A stretch of DNA of 5,424 nucleotides from Nitrososphaerales archaeon TH1920 (GTDB taxonomy: Archaea > Thermoproteota > Nitrososphaeria > Nitrososphaerales > Nitrososphaeraceae), in contig JAATVM010000136.1 of assembly GCA_014523495.1 (NCBI GenBank), forward strand, positions 1 to 5,424, given 5' to 3'. Position numbers and translations under genes: made by a program. A model generated the notes under the pieces. It was not told the origin of the DNA, did not search any database, and saw nothing but the letters and a program-made list of their open reading frames with translations. Below, one piece after another: positions 1 to 5,424 of the stretch (positions within the stretch are counted from its first letter, which is position 1; every line of letters begins with the position of its first letter).

Positions 1-1
1 A

Positions 2-193
2 GATCCATCATTACCTACTTGGGGACAAATACTCCACGAAGCAAACACCGCAGATGCCGGATCACGAGGTATATGGTGGTGGATGGTTCCTCCTGGACTT
101 ATGATTGCATTAACTGCTCTGGGATTTTTCTTGATTGGGAATACACTGGACACTATTGCAAATCCACTAAGAAACAAGAATAAGAAAGCTTAG
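2..193 (+). CDS. ABC transporter permease, DppC/OppC type, C-terminal end (partial at left edge)
   Basis: Only the last 63 codons and the TAG stop are in the window; the frame is open through the left edge. The peptide begins DPSLPTWGQILHEA and continues through GIWWWMVPPGLMIALTALGF to end NTLDTIANPLRNKNKKA. This matches the end of DppC/OppC-family inner subunits of peptide/nickel-type ABC importers: the P-(S/T)-W-G-x-(M/I)-L segment after the EAA loop, then a W-rich turn, a final hydrophobic membrane helix (roughly visible residues 28-45), and a short G-(D/N)-x-L-x-D-x-x-(D/N)-P tail that is cytoplasmic in the family. The protein would sit in the cell membrane and pair with a DppB-type permease and DppD/F ATPases, which must lie to the left if present. 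It converges with the methyltransferase gene. The substrate (peptide, nickel or other) cannot be told from this fragment. Confidence 0.85.
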   Translation, partial: DPSLPTWGQILHEANTADAGSRGIWWWMVPPGLMIALTALGFFLIGNTLDTIANPLRNKNKKA

Positions 194-279
194 AGCTATT
201 TGATCGGAGTCTGATTAGTCGATGGCACTGTTGCCCTGGTTTGCATAAAAATTTATATTGATTATTTCCAAAAAAATTT
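194..279. terminator. Convergent intergenic spacer with oligo-T termination tracts on both strands
   Basis: This 86-base spacer separates two converging genes. On the minus strand the methyltransferase stop is followed almost at once by seven T residues (270-276) and then a second T-rich stretch (247-254). On the plus strand, T runs occur at 277-281 and 287-291, the latter inside the end of the opposing gene. Archaeal RNA polymerase can terminate at U-rich tracts without a strong hairpin, so both 3' ends may fall here. The left part (about 200-245) is less AT-rich and has only a weak 4-bp stem, GGCA/TGCC at 224-235. Termination is inferred from base composition only. Confidence 0.4.
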
Positions 280-1220
280 TTAATCATTTTTCTTTGCTTC
301 TATAAAATCCACAAAGTAAAAGAGATAAGACCTTTCATTTATTTTCATTATCCATGGGATATATGACTCTTCATTATTTATTTTGTATCTAAATTTTTCT
401 AATATTTTCCTGATTTGGTTCGAATCAAATTTATCGTAACCATTATCGTCATCAAAATGGTAAGGATCAATTAGAATCAATTTTCCATTCTTTTTGATAG
501 AACTATTTACGGAAAAAATTAACTTGTTGAAATCTAACCTATCAATAACATTTAACGCAGCGATACTATGAAAGAATTTTGATTTGAATGGAAGATTTGT
601 AGCATCTGCTACAATAAATTCCATGTTTCTTCTTTTTCTATGGTGCATTATTTTTCTAGCCTCTAATATGAACGAAAATGAAAGATCTATTCCAAAGACG
701 TATGTTAATTTTTTCGATAATTCAAAGGTACTTGAACCTATAGAACAACCAATGTCCAATCCAATTCCATTCAAATTTAGGCCTTCGTCTGTCAACATCT
801 TGTATATGTGATTGGGTTTTATTTGCTTCTTGAATAGAGACAATAACCTGTCATCTGAAGGGTAACCATTATGAGTGTTCAGATAAGATTTATACAAAAT
901 ACCGTTCTCTTCGTAACAATTATTGTATGTATGACCACGAATTTTTGCTCCTTCTGATTTAAGAAACGATTTAATTTCAGGTGATTTAGAATTTACTATC
1001 CACTTACCAAAAGTAATAATTCTTTGACATGCATATTTATGAAAATTTTCCAATAATATTGGAACACCTTGAATTATGGGATATTTTGACTTACAAATTT
1101 TGCAAGTAAGAAATCCTTCTATGCATTCATCTTCCGTTCCTAGAAATGATTCCAGGTTTAATCTTGCCTTTTTGCATGAATTATTTATGCAGCATAAATC
1201 TGTAACAATTTTTTTATCAT
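280..1220 (-). CDS. SAM-dependent class I methyltransferase with N-terminal Trm112-like zinc domain; apparent frameshift near the start
   Basis: The catalytic part is clear. Counting from the TTG at 1053, motif I LDIGCSIGSSTF lies at residues 99-110, the acidic ribose-binding residue in VFGIDLS is D123, and VADATNLPF (148-156) is the post-II motif. It resembles Methyltransf_11/UbiE-like enzymes; the substrate is unknown. The same frame stays open upstream to a stop at 1252-1254 and encodes LCCINNSC, then FLTCKIC, then KYPIIQGVPILL. That is the Trm112-like pattern: two cysteine clusters, then YPI-x-x-G-(I/V)-P-x-LL leading into a methyltransferase. This extension has no in-frame ATG, GTG or TTG. 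An ATG at 1218-1220, in another frame, would give MIKK and then join the domain if the A7 run at 1209-1215 were read -1 or were A8; the product would be 313 residues. Without it, the TTG start gives 257 residues and loses the zinc domain. A TATA-like box lies about 20 bases before the ATG. The gene follows tyrA on the same strand, but probably has its own promoter. Confidence 0.75.
1209..1215 (-). other. A7 homopolymer: probable frameshift site in the methyltransferase gene
   Basis: On the minus strand the start reads ATG ATA AAA AAA TTG, and this frame stops after 11 codons at 1185-1187. A -1 shift on the A run, or one more A, gives ATG ATA AAA AAA ATT GTT and enters the long open frame with the Cys-rich domain. 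A_AAA_AAA is also a classical slippery heptamer, and runs of this length can undergo transcriptional slippage. A homopolymer sequencing error or a genuine inactivating indel would look the same from this single sequence. Confidence 0.6.
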
Positions 1221-1234
1221 AAATTATTACTCTA

Positions 1235-1248
1235 ATTATATAAAAAAA
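1235..1248 (-). promoter_or_regulatory. Candidate archaeal TATA box for the methyltransferase gene
   Basis: The minus strand reads TTTTTTTATATAATT here. Its centre is about 20 bases upstream of the ATG at 1220, so a start of transcription 24-28 bases downstream would fall at or just inside that ATG. This fits a leaderless transcript, which is common in archaea, and independently favours an ATG at 1220 over the TTG at 1053. The region is AT-rich, so a chance match is possible. Confidence 0.5.
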
Positions 1249-1294
1249 TGATTAATGCCAAATAGTAATTTTGAGTCAATGATCGAAGCTTTTG

Positions 1295-1316
1295 TCTCAT
1301 GGCTTGGTATATGAGA
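1295..1316. repeat. Short inverted repeat between tyrA and the methyltransferase gene
   Basis: TCTCAT (1295-1300) and ATGAGA (1311-1316) form a perfect 6-bp inverted repeat around a 10-base spacer. It lies 15 bases past the tyrA stop and roughly 50 bases upstream of the methyltransferase TATA-like box. It could be a weak hairpin at the 3' end of the aromatic operon or a binding site for a dimeric regulator. No T run follows it in the direction of tyrA transcription, so it is not a good intrinsic terminator, and it may be chance. Confidence 0.25.
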
Positions 1317-1330
1317 GAATATATTTTGAT

Positions 1331-2215
1331 TCACTTGTTGTTCATTTCGGTTAATATTGAATACATTTTTTCGTACGATGATGCAATGTTTCTCTTGTTG
1401 GTATAATTTCTCTTTATTGTATTAATTCTTTTTTCAAGCTTAACCTTATTTTTGGTTATTATGGAGAATAATTTAGCTGATTCCTCATTAAATTTTTTTA
1501 GATATTTTAATAATTCCTTGTTATCTGCCAGAAGTGATGATATAAGGGACGAATTGTCTGTTAATATACTTTCAAATAGGAGTGCTTGAAGATAAAAAGT
1601 AGTCCCAGAAAATTTCTTTAATAATGTAATATTTTCATTGCTTAAAGTGACACCTAATAACAAATTAACGTAATAAACCATCCCGAGAATTACCGCCATA
1701 AATGAATCATGATACTTTGGGTCTTTGATTACCATTATTTTCGCTTCATTAAATAAAGATTTTACTAATCTTTGCTCTCTCCTCTTGTTCCTAACGGGTA
1801 TAATCAGTATTTTTGTATCACCTAACTGCTTAGCTCCTGGACCAAACATTGGATGAATTGAGAGGGGTACCAAATGGCTTGGAATTTTTAACAAAGAATC
1901 AAAGATATCGGTCTTGAGTGATGTTATCTCTACTATACAAGCACCTTTTTTCATTACAGGTATGCACTTATTAATGACAGCAATTGTTATCTTAATTGGT
2001 ACACATACAATTACGATATCCGCTTTTCTAACACATGTCTCCAAAGATTTGCAAATAGTTATGTTGTAAGGATATTTTTTTAAATCTAAATTGATTTTTC
2101 TCTTATCATACAATGATACATTAAAGTTATTTTTTTTTGAAAAATAGTTGCAGAACCAGAGACCCATTTTACCCACACCTACTATCGCCACTGATTTAAC
2201 CATTGTATTACACAT
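1331..2215 (-). CDS. tyrA: TyrA-family prephenate/arogenate dehydrogenase
   Basis: The product oxidatively decarboxylates prephenate to 4-hydroxyphenylpyruvate, or arogenate to tyrosine, using NAD(P)+ in the cytoplasm. Its 294 residues match single-domain archaeal TyrA. A Rossmann fold opens with VAIVGVGKMG (residues 9-18), and D37 at the end of the second strand (SLYDKR) suggests NAD preference. CVPIKIT (71-77), EITSLKTD (96-103, with S99 and K101) and the active-site signature SIHPMFGPGA (119-128, catalytic His121) follow. KYHDSFMAV (167-175) is the usual H-D-x-x-M-A helix. The His normally 12 residues after that HD is Tyr181, and the conserved prephenate-binding Arg appears to be about Ser216; both calls rest on alignment by eye. 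There is no ACT domain, so no built-in tyrosine control is visible. The ATG at 2213-2215 overlaps the upstream gene by 8 bases; an in-frame ATG at 2201-2203 (giving MVKSVAIVG) would avoid the overlap and is about as likely. It is cotranscribed with the mutase-aminotransferase gene. Confidence 0.9.
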   Translation of the reverse strand: MCNTMVKSVAIVGVGKMGLWFCNYFSKKNNFNVSLYDKRKINLDLKKYPYNITICKSLETCVRKADIVIVCVPIKITIAVINKCIPVMKKGACIVEITSLKTDIFDSLLKIPSHLVPLSIHPMFGPGAKQLGDTKILIIPVRNKRREQRLVKSLFNEAKIMVIKDPKYHDSFMAVILGMVYYVNLLLGVTLSNENITLLKKFSGTTFYLQALLFESILTDNSSLISSLLADNKELLKYLKKFNEESAKLFSIITKNKVKLEKRINTIKRNYTNKRNIASSYEKMYSILTEMNNK

Positions 2216-3587
2216 TCGTAACTTTTTTTAGTATTTTTAATCCATCATTCAGCAATTTCATTGGTTGACATGCTGAAATTCTTATGAAATCAAAATATGA
2301 TTCTCCAAAACCAATTCCAGGAGCTACTGCCACCCCCTCGTTTAATAGGTTGAATATTATCTTATTCACATCTATGTTATTGTTAAACCTAACAAAATAA
2401 TACATACCTCCGTCTGGATTATTAAATTCGCAAGGTAAATTTTCTAATTCACTTTTTATGAAATCTAGCCGTTTCTTCATCAAAGTCCGATTCCTAGTAA
2501 CGTTACTATTCATTGCTGCAACAGCGGCATACTGCATTGGCTCTGCCACACTCGTTATCGCTATCGCTTGAATTTTTGATATTCTATCTATTATATCCTT
2601 TGAACCTACTGCATAGCCAACTCTAAAACCAGTCATTGCATGACTTTTTGAAAATGAAGATACCATTATGCTCTTGTCATATGCAAAATCTAAAATGCTC
2701 TTATATGGTACGTAGGAATACATCGAGTATACCTCATCACTAAGTACAAATATGTCATTCTTTCTAGCTATTTTGAGGATGTCTTCAATCTCCCTTTGTC
2801 CAATTATTTTTCCTGTTGGATTGTTGGGAGAATTTAGAACTATCATTTTGGTATTAGGTGTTATCAATTCTTCTAATTGATCAATATCTGGATCCCATTT
2901 TTGTTCTACGGTGGTCTTGATCGCCTTAACTTTCACCCCAATAAAATTTGCGCAGTCTCTATAAGCTGGCCAAGCTGGTTCAAAAATAATTAGTTCATCG
3001 CCCATTGATAGTGTAGATGCCATTGCGCTAAATATTGCAAACCTTGCCCCAGGAGTAATTATTACATTTTCTTCGTTAACAGATCTTTTTTGTGCTATTA
3101 ACTTCCCTAGTACAGGAACTCCTTTGGTCTGGGTGTAGTGAATTCGTTTTTTTTCATATGTTTTCGATAATTCATATTTCACATTAATTGGAGGCATGTA
3201 ATCGGGTTCCCCCACTTCCAAATGGATTATTTTCTTCCCTTCTGACTCTAGTTGTTTTGCTTTCAAAAACATCATCATATGATCCAACTTTTCTTCTTTC
3301 TTTGAGGTTTTTGTTGATTGAATTCTTATTGACTCTAAGATTAATAAATTTAATATCCTGCCTATAAACTCTCTATTCAAACCGATTTGTGTTCCCAATT
3401 CGTAAACATATCTTGCTATTTCTTGTTCAACAGAAATATCCTCTATTTTGATCATGAGATTACTCTTGATATTTCCAATTTGACTTGCAATGCTCATCCT
3501 TTCTTGCACAAGTTTTATTATATCCGCAGTTACAAGTCGCATGTCATCGCGTAATTTTTCGAGTTTGAGTTCATTTTCATTGTTCAT
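2208..3587 (-). CDS. Chorismate mutase (AroQ type)-class I aminotransferase fusion protein
   Basis: Two enzymes are joined in 459 residues. Residues about 5-95 form an all-helical AroQ chorismate mutase, which turns chorismate into prephenate. With a constant +2 offset from E. coli PheA numbering, R13, R30, K41, D50, E54, S86 and Q90 match active-site residues; the E. coli R51 position is V53. Residues about 100-459 form a PLP-dependent fold type I aminotransferase: HLEVGEPD (122-129), YTQTKGVPVL (151-160), VIITPGARFA, NSPNNPTG (252-259, N256), SDEVY (283-287, D284 and Y287), SFSKSHAMTGFRVGY (311-325, PLP lysine K314 and R322) and FIRIS (434-438) with the carboxylate-binding R436. All key residues are present, so both halves look active. 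The amino acceptor may be prephenate (giving arogenate), 4-hydroxyphenylpyruvate or phenylpyruvate; the fusion to a prephenate-forming domain makes prephenate attractive, but this is inference. The ATG overlaps the aroC stop as ATGA, which implies translational coupling. Confidence 0.93.
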   Translation of the reverse strand: MNNENELKLEKLRDDMRLVTADIIKLVQERMSIASQIGNIKSNLMIKIEDISVEQEIARYVYELGTQIGLNREFIGRILNLLILESIRIQSTKTSKKEEKLDHMMMFLKAKQLESEGKKIIHLEVGEPDYMPPINVKYELSKTYEKKRIHYTQTKGVPVLGKLIAQKRSVNEENVIITPGARFAIFSAMASTLSMGDELIIFEPAWPAYRDCANFIGVKVKAIKTTVEQKWDPDIDQLEELITPNTKMIVLNSPNNPTGKIIGQREIEDILKIARKNDIFVLSDEVYSMYSYVPYKSILDFAYDKSIMVSSFSKSHAMTGFRVGYAVGSKDIIDRISKIQAIAITSVAEPMQYAAVAAMNSNVTRNRTLMKKRLDFIKSELENLPCEFNNPDGGMYYFVRFNNNIDVNKIIFNLLNEGVAVAPGIGFGESYFDFIRISACQPMKLLNDGLKILKKVTNV

Positions 3588-4696
3588 TTTTTTCTATCAC
3601 TTAACACAGGTGGTATTAGCCTCCATCTAATCGCATGATCGGCCAAAATAAAAGAAACTAAAGACTCGACGACAGGTATAGCTCTAGGAACAACGCAAGG
3701 ATCGTGCCTTCCGGGTACAACAATCTCACATTCAGAATTTGAAACTAGATCTACTGTTTTTTGTTTTTTTGCAATGGATGATGCAGGTTTAAATCCAATT
3801 CTCATTACTAATGGCATTCCATTAGTTAAACCCCCCAAAATTCCTCCTGAATTGTTTGTCTTTGTTATTATTTTTTTATCCTCAGAAATTGTATACTCAT
3901 CATTATTTTCAGAGCCTTTCAATTTAGTTCCGGAAAATCCGGATCCAAATTCAATGGCCTTTACTGATGGAATGCTAAATAATGCTTTACTTAGATCAGA
4001 TTCCATAGAAGAGAATATGGGCTCCCCCAATCCTACGGGCAATCCTACACTAATACATTCAACAATTCCACCAAGAGAATCTCCATTCTTCCTCGCTTCA
4101 ATAATTATGGACTTCATTTTTTCTGCAATTTCAAGATCAGGACATCGGACATCATTTGTATACCTATTTAGTTTTGCCTCCTCATATGATAAAGGATTAG
4201 AACTAATTTGACCTATCTGAGTAGTGTAAGCAATAGTTTCTATTCCCAATGAATACTTCAAAAGTTTTTGCGCTATTGCTCCACCCATTACCATTGTTGC
4301 AGTCAATCTTCCAGAAAATCTTCCACTTCCTCTATAATCTGCAAATCCACCATATTTTATAAAAGACGGATAATCTGCATGACCCGGTCTTGGATTATTC
4401 TTAATAACCTCATACGGTTTAGAATCTGAATCCTGGTTCCATATTATTGCGCATATGGGAGCCGAAGTAGTATAGCCATTAAAAATTCCTGACAATATTT
4501 CTACTTTATCTTCTTCCCTTCTCTGAGTCGTAATTATTGATTGCCCTGGTTTGCGTTTATCTAATTCAATCTGTAGATCTGATTCGGAGAGTGGAAGTCC
4601 AGACGGGCAGCCATCTAATACCATTCCAATACATCTTCCATGGCTTTCACCAAAACTAATTAAAGTTAGTCGTTCCCCCAAGATATTGCCAGTCAT
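3584..4696 (-). CDS. aroC: Chorismate synthase
   Basis: AroC removes phosphate from 5-enolpyruvylshikimate-3-phosphate to give chorismate, the last step of the shikimate pathway, and needs reduced FMN. The 370-residue length is normal. The three family signatures are intact: GESHGRCIGMVLDGCP (16-31, with catalytic His19), DYRGSGRFSGRLTATM (120-135) and GRHDPCVVPRAIPVVE (329-344). RKPGQS (48-53), NPRPGHADY (101-109, second catalytic His106) and the FMN-site stretch NNSGGILGGLTNGMP (281-295) are also present. The ATG at 4694-4696 gives MTGNILGERLTLISFGESHG, the usual distance from start to first signature. There is no Shine-Dalgarno sequence before it, and a TATA-like box suggests a leader of only a few bases. 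The gene ends in a 4-base overlap with the next gene. The flavin reductase status (mono- or bifunctional) cannot be read from sequence. Confidence 0.97.
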   Translation of the reverse strand: MTGNILGERLTLISFGESHGRCIGMVLDGCPSGLPLSESDLQIELDKRKPGQSIITTQRREEDKVEILSGIFNGYTTSAPICAIIWNQDSDSKPYEVIKNNPRPGHADYPSFIKYGGFADYRGSGRFSGRLTATMVMGGAIAQKLLKYSLGIETIAYTTQIGQISSNPLSYEEAKLNRYTNDVRCPDLEIAEKMKSIIIEARKNGDSLGGIVECISVGLPVGLGEPIFSSMESDLSKALFSIPSVKAIEFGSGFSGTKLKGSENNDEYTISEDKKIITKTNNSGGILGGLTNGMPLVMRIGFKPASSIAKKQKTVDLVSNSECEIVVPGRHDPCVVPRAIPVVESLVSFILADHAIRWRLIPPVLSDRKK

Positions 4697-4802
4697 TTTA
4701 TGGATATTGATACCATTTGTATGTCATATATATTGCCTTTATGTTAATTTATTATAATACTAAGAAACTATACAAAGCAAGATAACAGAAATGAAAGGAG
4801 AA
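4697..4802. other. aroA-aroC intergenic gap
   Basis: This 106-base AT-rich gap lies between the aroA stop and the aroC start. It holds no credible small gene. It contains the TATA-like sequence annotated separately and, further upstream, a second AT-rich candidate (TATTATAATAAATTA on the minus strand, about 4743-4757). Its minus strand is pyrimidine-rich just after the aroA stop (TTCTCCTTTC), but there is no clean T tract, so readthrough from aroA into aroC is possible in addition to internal initiation. Confidence 0.5.
4725..4734 (-). promoter_or_regulatory. Candidate archaeal TATA box for aroC and the genes after it
   Basis: The minus strand reads AATATATATG, centred about 33 bases before the aroC ATG. 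Transcription starting about 26 bases downstream would give a leader of roughly 5-8 bases, in line with the lack of a ribosome binding site. It would serve the aroC, mutase-aminotransferase and tyrA unit. The call rests on sequence and spacing only, in AT-rich DNA. Confidence 0.4.
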
Positions 4803-5424
4803 CTAATTTATTTTTGCACCAATCTTTCTCATGTCTTTTATAAATGAAGGGTAGGATACATCAACTGATTCTACTCCATCTACAACAGAACTTTCTGTCA
4901 TCATGCCGGCTATTACGAAGCTCATGAAAAGTCTATGGTCGTTATGTGAATCAAGGTGGGCATTCTTTAGTTTTTTTGGTGGGACTATCCTGATTTCATC
5001 CGGAACTACAAGCGTTTTAACGCCAAGCTTTCTTAATTCAGATGCAATTATTTTTAATCTATTCGTTTCTTTGTAACGCGTGTGAGAAACTCCATATATT
5101 CTCACTGGATTTCTCGACTTTAAAGATAAAATGGCCACGACTGGAAGCAAGTCTGGAGTATCTGATAGGTCAAATTCTCTACCATCAAGTTCTTCGGTTC
5201 CTACCGCTGTTACGGTACCATTTTTTTTGTCTATTCTAATAACTGCACCAAGTTCCTTCAGAATGTCAAGAATTTTTAAATCCCCCTGTGGTAACGCAAA
5301 ATCTAGGTTACCAACGGTTATCTCTTTACCTGCGAGTACACCTGCAGAAAGTAACAGTGCCGCCGCGGAAAAGTCTCCTGGTATAGTAAATTTAGCTGGG
5401 ATATATTTTTTATTATATATGTGA
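4803..5424 (-). CDS. aroA: 3-phosphoshikimate 1-carboxyvinyltransferase (EPSP synthase), C-terminal part, truncated by the right edge
   Basis: AroA joins phosphoenolpyruvate to shikimate-3-phosphate to make EPSP, the substrate of AroC encoded next. About 206 residues are visible, and the frame is open through the right edge with no break. Internal TTG codons such as 5148-5150 are not starts, because recognisable family sequence continues upstream: FTIPGDFSAAALLLSAG (the PGD-x-S-x-A motif of the EPSP synthase/MurA fold), GDLKILDILKELGA and FDLSDTPDLLPVVAI, whose TPD aspartate matches E. coli D313. Further on, RYKETNRL carries the Glu and Arg equivalent to E341 and R344, and HNDHRLFMSFVIAG carries the His-Arg pair equivalent to H385 and R386. 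Near the end, DVSYPSF has Val (4857-4859) where E. coli has K411. I believe several archaeal homologues also lack this Lys, so the enzyme is probably active. The missing N-terminal half holds the other substrate-binding residues. The TAG stop lies 106 bases before aroC. Confidence 0.95.
   Translation of the reverse strand, partial: HIYNKKYIPAKFTIPGDFSAAALLLSAGVLAGKEITVGNLDFALPQGDLKILDILKELGAVIRIDKKNGTVTAVGTEELDGREFDLSDTPDLLPVVAILSLKSRNPVRIYGVSHTRYKETNRLKIIASELRKLGVKTLVVPDEIRIVPPKKLKNAHLDSHNDHRLFMSFVIAGMMTESSVVDGVESVDVSYPSFIKDMRKIGAKIN

Noticed and set aside
224..235. GGCA-CTGT-TGCC mini-hairpin after the permease gene
   Set aside because: A 4-bp stem with no T run directly after it is too weak to call a terminator by itself.
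231..244. TTGCCCTGGTTTGC occurs both here and at 4541-4554
   Set aside because: The 14-base match between the spacer and the conserved RKPGQ codons of aroC does not extend on either side; a rough estimate gives a few percent chance of such a pair in a window this size, so it is treated as coincidence.
584..811. Plus-strand open frame of 75 codons
   Set aside because: It lies wholly opposite the methyltransferase coding sequence, which has clear family motifs; the peptide shows no recognisable domain.
3774..4211. Plus-strand open frame of 145 codons
   Set aside because: It is antisense to aroC, whose reading frame is certain; long antisense frames are expected by chance and the product resembles nothing I know.
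4551..4757. Plus-strand open frame of 68 codons
   Set aside because: It is mostly antisense to the start of aroC and runs into its promoter gap; no support as a gene.
4803..5150. A separate small gene of 115 codons starting at the TTG at 5148-5150
   Set aside because: The frame continues upstream without a stop to the window edge with EPSP synthase motifs, so this is only the end of aroA.
5042..5424. Two plus-strand open frames opposite aroA (5042-5239 and 5131-5424)
   Set aside because: Both are antisense to conserved EPSP synthase sequence and overlap each other; they are shadows.

Overview
The window looks archaeal, most likely from an ammonia-oxidising or related Thaumarchaeota (Nitrososphaeria). 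The evidence is AT-rich DNA, TATA-box-like elements about 20-35 bases before start codons with little or no Shine-Dalgarno sequence, and archaeal-type aromatic amino acid enzymes, including a chorismate mutase fused to an aminotransferase. The lineage is inferred from gene style and content; no marker gene is present.

Layout: the plus strand carries only the last 63 codons of a DppC-type ABC transporter permease (2-193). All other genes lie on the minus strand and read right to left: the C-terminal part of EPSP synthase (aroA, 4803 to beyond the right edge), a 106-base gap with a probable promoter, chorismate synthase (aroC, 3584-4696), a chorismate mutase-aminotransferase fusion (2208-3587), a TyrA-family prephenate/arogenate dehydrogenase (1331-2215), a 110-base gap with an inverted repeat and a TATA box, and a SAM-dependent methyltransferase (280 to about 1220). 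The permease and the methyltransferase converge on an 86-base spacer with oligo-T tracts on both strands.

The four aromatic genes form consecutive steps: AroA makes EPSP, AroC makes chorismate, the mutase domain makes prephenate, and the aminotransferase domain plus TyrA lead to tyrosine, by 4-hydroxyphenylpyruvate or by arogenate. aroC, the fusion gene and tyrA overlap at their ends (4 and 8 bases) and are surely one transcription unit. No prephenate dehydratase (pheA) is visible.

The strongest anomaly is in the methyltransferase. Its longest ATG/GTG/TTG-started frame begins at a TTG (1053), but the same frame stays open for 66 more codons upstream and encodes a cysteine-containing Trm112-like domain with no usual start codon. 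An ATG at 1220, about 20 bases after a TATA box, joins that frame if a run of seven A residues (minus strand, 1209-1215) is read with a -1 shift or is really eight. A second point is that TyrA keeps its catalytic His but appears to lack the second His and the Arg that usually bind prephenate. I found no mobile elements, CRISPR arrays, tRNA or rRNA.
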